In this document: positions 39,901 to 52,077 of the stretch, piece after piece
Position numbering within the stretch: the first letter of the stretch is position 1
Layout: each line of letters opens with the position of its first letter
The notes under the pieces: generated by a model
Told to the model about the DNA's origin: nothing
Database searches by the model: none
The model's input: the letters and a program-made list of their open reading frames with translations, nothing else
Made by a program: the position numbers and the translations under genes
NCBI RefSeq assembly: GCF_000003815.2
Contig: NC_049983.1
Location: 13,644,240 to 13,708,239 of the forward strand
Reading direction: 5' to 3'
Length of the DNA: 64,000 bases
DNA from: Branchiostoma floridae
Taxonomy: Eukaryota > Chordata > Leptocardii > Amphioxiformes > Branchiostomatidae

Positions 39901-42900
39901 CCGGTGGATAGACTAGTTGGATAGACTGCAAAAGACTGACTGAAATCCTATGGCAACTTCTTTGTCCCTATTTGTCGAAATTCGTCTTTTTCATCCAGCT
40001 GACACGACTGTTTGGAGACTAGGCAATATGCTTTGCGACTGCCAATGCAAAATTCATGCAGATTCAAATGAGGATTAGCATGCTTTTAGATGCCTCCATG
40101 CGATCCCACAGGTCAGTGGGTCACGTACCCTGAGGACATATGCGTGAGTGCTCTAGGTCGAATCCATGGGACAATTTTTCACAACATAGAAAAATCTCAT
40201 CACAAAAATGGAAAAGAACTGAAAAGAAATAGTTTGAATCGATTAAAAGGAAAGCGTCTAACTAAAACCAGAAGTGAAGGAAAAACGAGCATACAATACA
40301 AACACAGGCTTGCTACTTGTAAATTCACTTCGTTATTCACCCAAGTGGTGTAAACGGTGACCCTTCCTATGCTAAATTTCTTCCGCACAAGGAATTTATA
40401 GCCATTTTCTACTTGAACAAAACCTGAAGACATGCCATAAGTGATCTTTTAGTACCCCCAGTTTTATGTGTCTCCCCACACATGTCGTGGCGCCTGTGGA
40501 TTGGTAACGGTGGTAAAGATGTGCCGGGGGACAAGAGAAAGACATGAACGGGTCAAAAGGAAGCTATCTGCGTTGCTAGGCGACAGCTCTATGCGACACC
40601 ATGCCTTCCCGTCAACCTGAATGAGTATTGTCAGTCTTGGCGCCATCGTTCTGTTCGTAACACTGTCAGAAACAAACAGGCAAATGTTCCTGTTATGGAG
40701 GTAATTAGGTTAAAGAATATCTAGGTGGCAATTTTGATCCTACAGATCATCTGAAAGTGTGTGCTGGCAGAAGAAGATTGCACAAAATATTCTGATCAAG
40801 GAAGCTAAAACTTTAATGGTCTGAATTGGACAAAAGTCGACGTGAATCTTTGTGTAGATCTTACGAAGAAACGTTTCTTCGGTGAGCGTACGCGCTGATG
40901 TATGTACTATACTAGGCTTTATTAGGAAGATGCACTTAGCATCGGCTACTTGCGACTCACTTACTCGTGTAGGCCCCTGTGGTCATCTGTGACGGCCCCA
41001 GTGTGAGAGATGCTCCGAAGTAAGCACAGTGCCGTTGCAAGTCATGTTGGTCTGTTTTGCTTTTACGCAAAGACACATTGACTTTGAATAAGACAAAGCA
41101 ACTTCCTTAGACAAACAACCCACCAACCAGAGTTGCAAACTGTCAAAACTTTCGAACTGAAATCGATGAAAAAAATCTCCTCAGTAGATTGGTATCAAAG
41201 ATCGGTATCAAAGATTGGTATTTGGGATTGAGGGAATGGAAGGGATAAAAATGAACGTGATTGGGAAACTTGTTGCCGCCAGCATAGAATTACGAACGAT
41301 TCTACATGCTGCATTCATTTGCCAGCATATCTCTCGTTCACATCACAACATGGAAGCCTCCGTATTTGAAAACATCCGGAGGCTATGCAATACATACCAA
41401 TTCTTAATTCCCAGCCCTTCCATGCGAGTATGAAATCATGCAGTAATATTCCATAAGTGCATGTATCTCAGTAATGCATCGCGATATCATGTCGAGATAT
41501 AATAAAACAGCGACGAGAATATTCATATCGTTTTTATTATACTGGCATAACTCGAGGATTGATTTGAAAGTAGCTTTAAAGAAGATTTTATATCTTTTCA
41601 ACCCATGTAAAACCGGAGAAGCTGATAACTTCCGTCGATCAAATTTGATCTCTTCCGTCTTAGGCTGAATAGAGAAGCCCCGTAAACGGTTACTTAAGAC
41701 CACCAATGAAGTCCTCCAACCGTTCCTTCCATCCATCAAAACTAAAACAAAGCCTTGCGCAGTTGGTCCCGCTTCGCGCATGAAAGGCCTAACTTGTCGT
41801 CATGGTAACCATCAGGAGAATTTATCGTCTCATTCATCAAAATCAGCCCGATCAGGAAATAGACCATAAAGGTATAGTTTATCTTTGTTAGATCATCGGC
41901 ATATCCGCAATCCGCTATAATATTCTCCCCTTGAACGGGAAAACAAAGAACCGTGAAGGGCGAACATTCTGAGCAGGTGTTAGACAATGTCGCGTTAACG
42001 CGTTAGGAACGCTGGCTGAAAAAATAAGACTGGAAGGTAGAAGAGAACAAAAACATTTGAAATGGCATCAAGAGCGTCTAAAGTGCCTGATCAATAAGTT
42101 ATATTGAATATGAAATTCCGCATATGAAAATTGCCACGGATAGAATCAAGCTGCCGTTCCAAGCGTCTCGATACGGGTATTTACAGAGCAACAGTGCCGC
42201 AGTGAGCAAGCAGAGGTTTTGTTTTTCTCGTAGTCCAGGGTGTATACTTAGAGAATAAGTGGCGATATGTTCGTGTACGTCTGTTTATGTGTATGAATGT
42301 GTGTGAGGGTGGGGAGGGGGTTTAAAGTTTAAACCATCGTACATTTCTCGCCAACGTTCCATGTGAGTATGTATTATGATATAAGTGAATGACTTTTACG
42401 ATTTCTATTTCCAATTTTCCTTTCGTATTTACTGTACAACCACATCCTTGTGCACTATTTTGAGTTCACCGCCCACCTGTCACTAACTCTGTCAGACGTT
42501 TGAGCAAATGCACGCCTGACACTTCCCGACATGCCCCGGACCTCCAGGGCCACGGCGTTGAACTTGTCAGGTCAGCCTTGTCACACGGCTTGGAAGAATA
42601 CCAAAGAAAACTCCCGGGACTGAATGCAAGATCTAGATGGAGAACTGTTGACCAGTTTTCCTCGAATCGCGCAGCATGACTGGTATTCATTACAATCATT
42701 TCACATTTTCACCACTCCCTTTTCACTTCATCCTCCCATTTTTATAGATAACAAGCCCGATGAAGGGTTACGTAGAAGACCTGACTCAGACCAAGCGGGT
42801 AGTTAAAAGAATATGATTAACTGTGACATCTACAAGAACGGGGCTCAGTAAGGTGACCAGCAGACTGCATACCCCGAGGCCAGGGTGGTAAGGTACCCAA

Positions 42901-44650
42901 AATCTGACCCATATGACTAACCATTCCGATACAGGACTATAGTGGCCGGTGGGGTCCGTTCACTCCTGCCATCCAAATGTATTTTGCTCTGAAAGGCTTT
43001 CCCTTTGTACAGCTGCAACCCCAACTCCGGGCCAGTTCTATCTTGATCTTACTTTAACATTTTAGTGAGGCCTAGCTAAGCTCCTTAGCAAAGTTGGCAA
43101 TGCCTATAACACCTGACCAACAACAGGTTATGCTAGTTTTTCATTACCCTGGTCCAGTCAATGAAAATGCCATAAAAGCAAAGGCCTAGTATTCAACAAA
43201 GATCCACTTGTGTACCAGTGTGTAACGACAACCATCTCTCTGTTCTGTGTCTAGAATATTTCAATATGATCACTTGGCAGCTTCGCATCTTCACCTATCG
43301 GGGTTGAAGAAGCCCAGGAGAATGTCGAGGCGGGCGGCAGCGCTTCCCTGGTCGCTCCAGATGTGGGTGTGTGCCCACAATAGCCGTGCTTGTACGGGGA
43401 TCCTGTGGGGGAATTTCGTCTTATAGAACAAGTACCGGGTCGATGTAGTTTGGTATCTCTCTCGCTCTCTTTCTGTCTGCCCAGCGGCTGATGCATTCCG
43501 CGTGGGCCGGGAGGCTTTGTCCGTGTGCAGCTGGTGTGCAGTCTCACAGCCATTTGGGGGGAGGATCGTATATCTTCTCTTTGGAGGAAGTATGTGAAGT
43601 CGGCAAAGTACATATATATCACCAATTACCATTCCATGAGAGAAGACTTTTGGGAATCATAGTGTATTTGCAAGAGAAGGTAAGGATGCGTGGTTAGAAC
43701 TGGGGTTTCATCGATTCTCATTCCGATTATTGATTATTTGCAGGGAAACTAATCAGGATTCGTTTATCTTCAAGTGGGAGAGGGTGCCCGATTGCTATAC
43801 CAAGGGAGATTAGATCAAATAATCCGAAAACTCCCTGGTCCTTCCAAATCCAATACTTGATGTCATAGGAAACGGTTCATCAAAATGTGGATTTCCATTG
43901 TGTCAAGATAGCCTGGGGCATTGTGGGGTCGTTTCCGTTTCCTGTTTGTAGACACAAATAGCCAGTTCACACCTACACCTGTGCGGTGGAACATTCCGAT
44001 AGTCAAACTTGTAAATCTGTCAAAACCACGTTACCGATCCAACCCAATACTCAGATGGAACATCGTAAACAATCTGTCGTAAACGGCAGATCGCCTGGCT
44101 ATCTTGTAATGCCAACTTAGAAGTTAGAGAGTGTTGTAACAAATTTCCCTCAGTACCCTTTTTGTACCATCTGCTACCGGCCTGAATCTTTTCGCCAGAA
44201 TGCCCGCCAGCAATTTCACTGTAAAGCATGACCAATCGCAACGGGCTTCCCAACTTACAAACTTGAAAAAAATGGTTAATGTCAAAAGTATAATAACTGT
44301 GCACGAGCCGACAGTTGGCTTGACATTGACCTCGAAACAAACTCTAAAAAATACATATTTTGAATTAAGTATCGTTGTTACCCATATTCTGTGATACGAA
44401 AGTGTCGTCGACGAAGCCATGTAACGTTACTTCCTACTCTCCAAATTCCAATCAGAGGTTCAGCTCCGGCTGTTTTAAAACTCTTGATGCGTTGTCACAT
44501 CTACTTTGGAATACATTTTTTTTAAATAATATGATCAACTATGTTGCTATGCTGTTTAGATCCATTATTTTAATTTTTCATGAAACATTCTGACCAAGAA
44601 GGTAACCTCCTTGCTCTGACATAAAATATTGTGTAAGCTATTCTGGTGCA

Positions 44651-44668
44651 TTAATAATAATAATAATG
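44651..44668. repeat. (TAA)n microsatellite
   Basis: About six TAA units, just before the GT tract. Confidence 0.8.
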
Positions 44669-44715
44669 ACATTCTGCTTTTCTGTAAGCAGCGAAGTATA
44701 TTTCTATTTCTCTGT

Positions 44716-44800
44716 CGTGTGTGTGTGTGTATGTATGTGTGTGTGTGTGTGTTTGTGTGTCTGTGCGCGCGCACGCGTGTACGTGCGTTAACGTACGTGT
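44716..44800. repeat. (GT)n / (CG)n-rich alternating tract
   Basis: A long purine-pyrimidine alternating tract: GT repeats with interruptions, then GCGCGCGCACGCG and GT/CG mixes. Such tracts can adopt Z-DNA. It lies about 0.6 kb upstream of the Fbxl14 start codon. Confidence 0.85.
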
Positions 44801-45203
44801 ACTACATTCTACAGTCAGAGCATACTAACAAAAATAACAAGGAACTGTGACAGCGGTAAAGTGGAGACATATTTTCTTGCCAAAGTCAAGCCATCGATAA
44901 GAGCTGAGAACGTACTGTCCCTAACACAAACAGTCCAAATCTGCCAAGGAGACTGTCAAGGCACGTCCTGACTCACGAACCGTCCCAACTCAAAACACAG
45001 AAAACCTCTGGAATTCTTATATTCCGCCAACATCATGATACCCTCGCAATGTAACACTATCTGGTGGGCCATTCAGACTTGTTTGAACACTTCGTGAAGT
45101 AAAATCTACAGGTGAAACGCCATAAAAAGTGGCTTCTTTTGAGAGAAAACCCAGCGTGTCGGCTCGGTAAAGCTTGGAGCTGTCAATATGCACATCAGAT
45201 ATC

Positions 45204-45290
45204 GGCGGGGCGCCCAGGTCAGATTACGCTCCCAGCCAATCAGCGCGCGTCTCGCGGGAAATGCGATACGGGATTAGCGCGTCACGTGAC
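45204..45290 (+). promoter_or_regulatory. Candidate Fbxl14 proximal promoter
   Basis: Within 175 bp upstream of the start codon lie a GC box (GGGGCG, 45207-45212, Sp1-like), a CCAAT box in the NF-Y context CAGCCAATCAG (CCAAT at 45236-45240) and a palindromic E-box CACGTG (45283-45288, in GTCACGTGAC). The stretch is CpG-rich compared with its surroundings and has no TATA box, as expected for a broadly expressed gene. The transcription start is inferred to lie between about 45290 and 45375. Confidence 0.5.
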
Positions 45291-45375
45291 CGGGGTGAGC
45301 TGCGGGGTTAGTGGCAGGAAACCGTGCGGCTGTGGAGAGGAACCCGGCGGTGTGGGGTTCGATTCCCACCCCGAA

Positions 45376-46085
45376 ATGGATGAAATCACCATTTCATGTC
45401 TGTTTCCCGAGATCTTAGCGATGATCTTCAGCCACCTAGACGTCCGGGACAGAGGCAGAGCGGCGCAGGTGTGTAGGAGATGGCGGGACGCCGCGTACTC
45501 CAGGTCTGTGTGGAGAGGCGTCGAGGCGAGGTTACATCTCCGTCGGGCCAACCCGTCTTTGTTCCCGAGCCTCGTCTCCCGCGGAATCCGTAAAGTTCAA
45601 ATACTGTCCCTTCGCAGGAGCCTGAGCTACGTGGTTCAAGGTATGTCTAACATCGTGTCGCTGAACTTGAGCGGGTGCTACAACCTCACAGACATCGGAC
45701 TGAGCCACGCGTTCACCCAGGACGTGCCGAGCCTGACGGAACTCAACCTGAGTTTGTGTAAACAGATCACCGATTCCAGTCTAGGACGCATTGCACAGTA
45801 CCTCAAAAACCTGGAGCGGCTAGACCTGGGAGGTTGTTGTAATATCACTAACACGGGATTGTTACTGTGTGCCTGGGGACTGCTAAAACTCAGGTATCTG
45901 AACCTGAGAAGCTGTAGACACATCTCAGACGTTGGCATCGGACATTTGTCAGGCATTAGCAAGAACGCCGCAGAGGGGTGTCTGCACTTGGAACATTTGT
46001 GCCTGCAAGACTGTCAAAAACTCACGGACTTGGCACTCAAACATGTATCAAAGGGTCTACAGAGATTGAAAAGTCTGAACCTGAG
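45376..46085 (+). CDS. FBXL14: Fbxl14 coding exon 1 (F-box and first leucine-rich repeats)
   Basis: Start of an F-box/LRR substrate-recognition subunit of an SCF (Skp1-Cul1-F-box) ubiquitin ligase, the orthologue of vertebrate FBXL14 and Drosophila Ppa. These proteins target Snail/Slug-family and Paired-type transcription factors. ATG at 45376 was chosen because MDEITISCLFPEILAMIF aligns with the vertebrate start (METHISCLFPELLAMIF); the open frame continues upstream to 45112 only through 5' UTR. The F-box is at residues 8-48 (LFPEILAMIFSHLDVRDRGR, then AAQVCRRWRDAA). Cysteine-containing LRRs follow (NLSGCYNLTD, NLSLCKQITD, LGGCCNITNTGL, NLRSCRHISDVGIGHL, LQDCQKLTDLALKH). 236 codons plus two bases, ending AG|GTAAGA. 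Confidence 0.96.
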
Positions 46086-48163
46086 GTAAGAAGCGGGCTC
46101 GAGGGGTTTAAACAGCGGGGTTTGGGTCTTGTTCTCGGTTTGTGAAACTGTCCTGGCGCGCTGCCATGCCGTACCCGCCTTCATACATGCGAGCCTGACA
46201 GACCAGTCCAACTAGTCGGCATTTGTATGGGTGTGCAGTGTGGGGGTGGGGGGCATAGTCACAAACAAGCTTCTAACACAATGAATGCACCAGAGATTAG
46301 GGGACAACAATCTTTGAGTCATAGTGTCATTGAAATACATCCGAAAGGTTGTGTTTAGATTTTTCAGACGTTCAGATTTTGCTGGTAGCAGTGTAGTTGT
46401 ATGTTTTACACACATGGGGGAGGTTCAATAACGCCAGGGGAAGTACATTAGCACTCTGCAGAGGGTCTGATTACTATAAGGTTGACATTTTTGCTAGATA
46501 TATTTTGCTGTGTGTTGAAATGTCAAGGCAATAAGGCTATATGCGAGTAAGATTTTCCAGAGTGGGTTAAACTTGAGAAATCAAAATTACGAATAGACCA
46601 TGAGATAACCAAGAGATTGTTACGGCGAATAAGAAAAAGTATACCACTTCAAGTATTATTCTCACAGCAAACTGAGCAAAGCAATGCAATGCACTTAGCC
46701 CCCAAATTTGGCAAACAAATGCTAGCTCACTAGAATTGTGATACTATGAAATGATTACTAAATTTTTCATTCAGCATAAAGATTTCATTCAGCAGACCAC
46801 CATTGAAGACAGGTCAGTATCAAATTCTTTACAGGTGATCCAGGAGCAAGTCTGAAATTTGAGCCTAATTTGTAGGAATCCCAGCAGTTGGCACTGATTT
46901 TAAGACCATAATCTCACCATGGGTACATTGAAACAGCATGTCTGTTCATTAACTACCTCATAATTGGTCATTTATCTTGAGCTCAAGATGTCATCCCAGA
47001 GAATATGGTACTTTATGCAAAGATTTTAAAAGGAGAGGATTATAAGTACATAGCTCACTAAATAAATAAGCTTGTTATGCAGGCTATCTACCTAGACAGC
47101 TAACCCTTGACAGAGGAACAGTGAATGTAAAGGTTCGTCTCAATTGAATTAGGACCCCGAAAAGATTGTAATTTGTAGGGCATCAGAAGAGTAGTTAAAA
47201 ACTTTAAAGAAGTGCTGCCGACAAACAGAAATGAATTGTATTGAGCAGGTGCGCTCAAGGCACAACACATGTTGATTACCTAGGGCTTTCTGGAGAATCT
47301 TTCTATTCTCTCTTGCCAATCACGTAAAGAACCTAAAAGTCAAGGCATAAAAGTAGCTACTGGAAATTACTACAAAAATGTATGATGATTCTGATGTTTA
47401 CAAGTGGTGACAGAATTGTTAAAACTTAAAACGTTACTATAACATTTATTAGTAACTTGTGGTGCAAGCCAATAGCATCTTAGTTGTGCTAGTTTCCTAA
47501 AGTAGATAATTCTACATAACTAGCATTAAAAATGGACCTAGCTTGGAGATGACAAAGATTGCAGAGAGATTGTCTACAAATGTGTAGTAAAAATATATCA
47601 AGTCAAAAAGGGAAACTGTTAGCATCTTCAACTTTTGAGCTGCAGTGTTTTTCCTCAGTTGACACCACACTTCTGTGGTAACTAGGTAGTGACTCATTTT
47701 GTGCTGAAGGAAATCACAATGGTGATATGGGCCAAACCCAGCAGTTTTGTATACAAGTGTAGGTGATAAGACCATACACAAGCACAGAGCACCAGATACC
47801 AACTTGGAGTAACCAGGGATAGATGCTAAACATGCCAGGTTTGCCAGGAATATCTTATCTTTTGGTAGTTGATTTACTTCAGTTTGCCAGGACTGGAGAT
47901 AGGATGGAAAGGACAGGATGTATTTGTGTGCGTGACCTTTGATCCTTAAATCTCTACTTCAAGCAGATGCTGTGGTCCCATAGTGAGTTCTATCAGTTGG
48001 ACTGATTGAGATAGAAAGATGCTGTAGGTGAGGTGCTGGTGTCACTGAGAACCCTGATGTAAAGCCGCCATAAGGCAGTTAAATCATAGGATACTGATAC
48101 CACACACGCATTTTGGTCCATTGGTCCGACCTCTTCCATAGCTGGGCTTAACCCTGGTAGTCT

Positions 48164-48351
48164 TAGCCTCCTTCACCGGCCTCTCTGGGAAGCTTGGCAA
48201 TTTTTTTGGGGGGGGTTTCTTTTCGCGATTTTTAACCGGGAATATGCCGGGAAAGGAATATATGCCCGGAAAGGAATATACACCGGAAAGCTTGTACGGG
48301 CTAGGCGAAATCGGCTTCCCAGTAGGCCTGCTACTCTTCGGTATCTACAAA
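48164..48351 (+). repeat. Left 188-bp terminal inverted repeat
   Basis: Left arm of the element in Fbxl14 intron 1. Near 48244 it carries a short internal duplication (GGAAAGGAATATA units) that makes a short open frame beginning MPGKEYMPGKEY; this is repeat sequence, not a gene. Confidence 0.88.
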
Positions 48352-48538
48352 GCCCTATTAAAAAACACTTATCACCATTTGGTATGGATGTGCGAACTTC
48401 CCGTCATAAACGCGTCCAGCACTGGCAGCCTGGCACACACCCCGTTGCGCGATGACCCGTAACTTTGTAACGGTCGTCGGGTCACGCATTTCAAAACACG
48501 GCTCATTTGAAAACGAGTACTTACCGTAGAAAAACTCC

Positions 48539-48760
48539 GCTGAAACTTCCCATTATGTACGAAAGAGCTTCCCCGAGTTGAGGGAAGGACTATCCCTGGC
48601 CATTGCTGTGGTCTGCGAAGGCAATGATTGTTTTGTTGGCCTTGCTACAGGCCAAGGCAAGTCGCTCTGCTATCAGATTTTGCCGTCGATTGCCAGAGAA
48701 CTCACCATGGTCATCGTCATCTCGCCACTTCATGCCTTTGTTGCTGATCAGGCAAGGCTT
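48539..48760 (+). pseudogene. RecQ-type DNA helicase fragment captured in a transposon
   Basis: An in-frame stretch resembling the N-terminal part of the RecQ helicase core. It contains a motif-0-like FPELREGLSLAIAVV (with L in place of the usual Q in the REGQ position), then GNDCFVGLATGQGKSLCYQ, a Walker A / motif I with the GKS triplet, then VIVISPLHAFVADQARL, which matches motif Ia (VVSPLxALMxDQ). Homology stops near 48760 and is followed by unrelated sequence. There is no DEAD/DEAH box and no motifs III-VI, so about 75 residues remain of a domain of over 350. It cannot work as a helicase. It lies wholly between the inverted repeats, so it looks like a host or transposon exon captured by the element. 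The family match is by motif recognition. Confidence 0.7.
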
Positions 48761-49189
48761 GTTTGCACTACGTGTGGGAAATCGTTTTTTGTATTTTTCG
48801 AGATCGAGCGACCGTCTTTTAGACTTTTTACGGCTCTCGCCCCCCTCCCCATTCAGATTGCCGGTCGGATCATCGATGGTGTATGAAAGTATGTTTTTAA
48901 ACCCACTGGAAAAAATGTTTTACACTGATCTGAAATGTAAGTTTTGCACGTGTTTGATACAAAAACTTATTCAAACTGTTGTATCAATTATTGTAACGTT
49001 AACTCTGGAAGTGACAAAGGCAGGCAGCGTGTGCACGGTTTCCGGTAACGTTACGTAGGTTTGTGGCACGCTTCGGGGTGGCCGTGCACTATTAACGTTG
49101 AAGTGTGAATTACTTCTCGCGGCAGTGTGAATAACTTCTCGCGAATACATTAATTGGCCGTCTGAAAGGCATTCTTAATCATTATTGCG

Positions 49190-49377
49190 TTTGTAGATAC
49201 CGAAGAGTAGCAGGCCTACTGGGAAGCCGATTTCGCCTAGCCCGTACAAGCTTTCCGGTGTATATTCCTTTCCGGGCATATATTCCTTTCCCGGCATATT
49301 CCCGGTTAAAAATCGCGAAAAGAAACCCCCCCCAAAAAAATTGCCAAGCTTCCCAGAGAGGCCGGTGAAGGAGGCTA
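49190..49377 (-). repeat. Right 188-bp terminal inverted repeat
   Basis: Right arm of the same element, the exact reverse complement of 48164-48351. A minus-strand open frame (49182-49394) arises from it and is not a gene. Confidence 0.88.
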
Positions 49378-50242
49378 GGTAGTCTGAACATCACGTCATA
49401 TTGGGAGTTATTTATCAGTTATAGATTCCTGCTACCCATGAACTACTAGTTGTGTGTGACTGGCTTCACTGCTAGCTTCAAAGTCAGAGTTACATTCAAT
49501 AATCTAGTGAATATGTAGGAAGTGTGATATGAAATATGCCCATCTAGGTACCCAAATGCCTGACTCCTAACATGCCAGTCTGCTGTAACTGTACACCCAG
49601 TGCCCTACCCCTTGGACCTGCCAACTGGGGCAAGGTCAGCGTCAGGCAGGCAAATCTACTCACTCTCTCCCTGGTTACTACTCAGTCATATAAACACCAT
49701 TTGTCCGCTGGCAAAACACACCCTGCAGGACCATGCCAGCAGTGGCAGCTAGACAGACAAGTTAGTTCCTCCGCAAATCATTATTAGTTGTGGGGCTAGC
49801 TCGGGGAATGATTTGGCTGACTGCTAAGCCCATGACTTTTGTGTCTGACCTTGGATGGCAAATGTTTTGTTCCATACTTGGGACCAATAACACTAACCAA
49901 TGTAGCAACATTTACTGATAAAAACATGCCCCCAACGTGACAGCAAAGGAGACTGTTGACCTAGACTGAAATCAGCCTTATTCTCTGTAAACAAACTACA
50001 AATGTACTAGTAGTTTCTGAAATTTCTTCAGACTGAGAGCGAATATTTTCAGCTCAACATACTTTGTACACTTGCAGAATTGTAGTAACGTAGAGATAAT
50101 ATACCAGTAGAGATAGTTGAATTGTCATTGCCTGTCCTGCATATCTGTACATATCTTCATCTATGCACACCCTGTTACAGCATTTAGATAGGATTTTCTA
50201 GTTTATGATATTTAAAAACCTGTCTGTGTGTTGTCCCTACAG

Positions 50243-50408
50243 TTTCTGTTGCGGGATCTCAGACGGAGGCATGATGTACCTTGCCAAGATGAGCAGCCTT
50301 AAGGAGCTAAACCTGCGCAGCTGTGACAACATCTCAGACATCGGGATAGCGCATCTGGCAGACGGAAGTGCCACAATCTCTCACCTAGACGTCTCCTTTT
50401 GTGATAAG
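50243..50408 (+). CDS. FBXL14: Fbxl14 coding exon 2 (middle leucine-rich repeats)
   Basis: The acceptor is TGTCCCTACAG and the donor AAG|GTAGGT; 166 bp. The first base completes a serine codon begun in exon 1. The exon then encodes FCCGISDGGMMYLAKM, LKELNLRSCDNISDIGIAHL and HLDVSFCDK, about two LRR units, residues about 237-292. The match to vertebrate FBXL14 (NLRSCDNISDTGIMHLA, LDVSFCDKVGD) is continuous across both junctions. The open frame that runs on past the donor to 50633 is intron. Confidence 0.95.
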
Positions 50409-52077
50409 GTAGGTTTGAATGATGGAATTTCCTTATGTGTTTTCTGTATCTACTGCAGTAGGACCTTGTGCGGAACCGCTGTCAATCTCATACAAATGAT
50501 GTACAAGGGTAACCTTTGTACAAGCTCACTAGAAACTCAAAATTATTTTTTGAAAATAGCTCTCTCCACAACTGCTTGTGTGTTTAATAAATCCAGCGAA
50601 GAGCGACATCCATACCAGTTGTATATGACCTAGATACTCCAGCAGGTGTGAGCAAGGTTAGAAGTGAAGTCCGGAAGAGAGGGTTATCCCAAGGAGCACT
50701 GCTAGCTTCATGTGTGCCACATGTCACAGTGTGAAGGATTACACACCCACTACTGAACACCAGCTGGTACAACTTACCTACATGTCAATCTGTAAACATC
50801 TATGTTCCACTTGACCCAATCGGAAAATAACTCAGACTTTTATGCCTCCATGGAAAATGTGGTTCCTTTTATGCTTGTTCAAAAAAATTATAAAGCAACA
50901 TGTCAACGTGCAGGCGTCAGTTTTCCACTCGACCTGACATGATTGTTTCTGTTCTTCTTGCATCCATTTTTTTCATGTTGCAAAATAATGGAAGTGTAAT
51001 CAAATGGAATCATTGGGTTAGAATTGTAATGAAGACCTAGAGCTATGCCGGGAGATGAAGCAGAAATGATTATGGAGAAAATCAGTTGGTGCAGCTATTG
51101 GCTGTGTGCAAGTGTGTGCTCATGTCCATGTATGAGTGACGCCTGGGGCAAGCACCTCTAGAATGCACACATTTTGGGGTCATGGCCAGTATTGCCTGAG
51201 GTGATGGGTCAAGGATGGAATATTGACATGCAGTTAGCTCAAATGGTGGGACATCTTTGTGGAAGTAATTCAGGGATTCTCCCAACTATCGGAGTGTGCT
51301 CTGATGGACTCTTCAGAAGTTATTTGGTTTCACACTTTTCCCATTTACCTACGTGAAGCACACAAGGTTGTCAATGTGCAGAAGTAATGTATCGCCAACA
51401 GCACGTGGCGCACGCTCCTACAAATGTGAGACATCTAAAGATGCCAGGAGAGAATAACACGAGAGTTTATAAACCATCTGTACCCGTCGGCAAAGAAGTA
51501 GAAGAGCCCTTTCGAGGACTCTCCACAGTTGTCAGGTGTTGGTGGAGTAAAAAGCCATTACTGCCATGATGTAGCACAAAGGGGGAAGATGACAGGTGTA
51601 TGATGGAGTACAGCACTTGAGCAGTAACATGTGATTAATGCTCATGATCTGAAGGGGGGCTGCAGGAGAGTTGTTTTTCTATCACTGCTGGTCGGCGACA
51701 CATTTAGAGAAGGCCTCGCTGCCATCTGGTGCAGGAAGATAGCTGTTATTTGTAGGGTGTTGCAGAAAGGGGACGATGCAAAGTCTGCTTTTTGTGAGGG
51801 ATGACAGGCAACAAATGTCCTAGGACAGAACTAGAGAAGGAATGGTTCTTATATCAAAAAAGGACAAGGGTGCAAAGAAAATGGCGTCCCTTTTATGGAT
51901 TTTTCCATGCCGTTTTTTTCCTTATACTCATATATTAGAATCTTATATTCTTATAGATTACAATGTTATCGTTTCCCAAAAATTCTGAATGTAATTTTTT
52001 CTTCAATGTACAATTACGCTATTATATAAACATTTGGGGTAGCATATTAAATATCCTTGTCTTGTTCTGTCTTTTAG
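50409..52077 (+). other. Fbxl14 intron 2
   Basis: A 1.7-kb intron with GTAGGT donor and CTTTTAG acceptor. Only short unrelated open frames; nothing else recognised. Confidence 0.85.

Larger units (their letters stand above)
22118..45203. other. 23-kb region between divergent Wnt5 and Fbxl14
   Basis: No gene recognised on either strand. Includes the Wnt5 5' UTR and promoter (not located), a CRE (32838), a promoter-like cluster (35981-36097), palindromes (27238, 30074) and microsatellites (36911, 44651, 44716). Open frames are all short; the longest, 26425-26862 (145 residues), matches nothing recognised. Confidence 0.65.
48164..49377. mobile_element. Young non-autonomous DNA transposon with 188-bp inverted ends
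   Basis: A 1214-bp element bounded by inverted repeats at 48164-48351 and 49190-49377. The two are identical over all 188 bases as read by eye, including a run of 7 T and 8 G. The ends begin TAGCCTCCTTCACCGGCC. An 8-bp target duplication, GGTAGTCT, flanks it exactly (48156-48163 and 49378-49385). No transposase is encoded. The interior holds a fragment of a RecQ-type helicase. Identical ends and an intact duplication indicate a recent insertion. Long inverted ends with an 8-bp duplication would fit Mutator-like, hAT-like or P-like elements; the superfamily is not decided. Confidence 0.88.
46086..50242 (+). other. Fbxl14 intron 1, hosting a young DNA transposon
   Basis: A 4.2-kb intron with GTAAGA donor and CCCTACAG acceptor. 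It contains the 1214-bp inverted-repeat element at 48164-49377. Outside that element (46086-48155 and 49386-50242) no gene or clear repeat was seen. Confidence 0.85.

Noticed and set aside
43251-43632. Two overlapping minus-strand frames of 113 and 124 codons
   Set aside because: Considered as a retrotransposon remnant, but no reverse transcriptase or endonuclease motif could be recognised in any frame.
45353-45372. tRNA B-box-like GGGTTCGATTCCC just before the Fbxl14 start codon
   Set aside because: The T-arm would have only three good base pairs, and no A box, anticodon arm or acceptor stem could be fitted; it is 5' UTR sequence.
48244-48462. Open frame beginning MPGKEYMPGKEY
   Set aside because: It lies mostly in the 188-bp terminal inverted repeat and its repeat motif comes from a short internal duplication.
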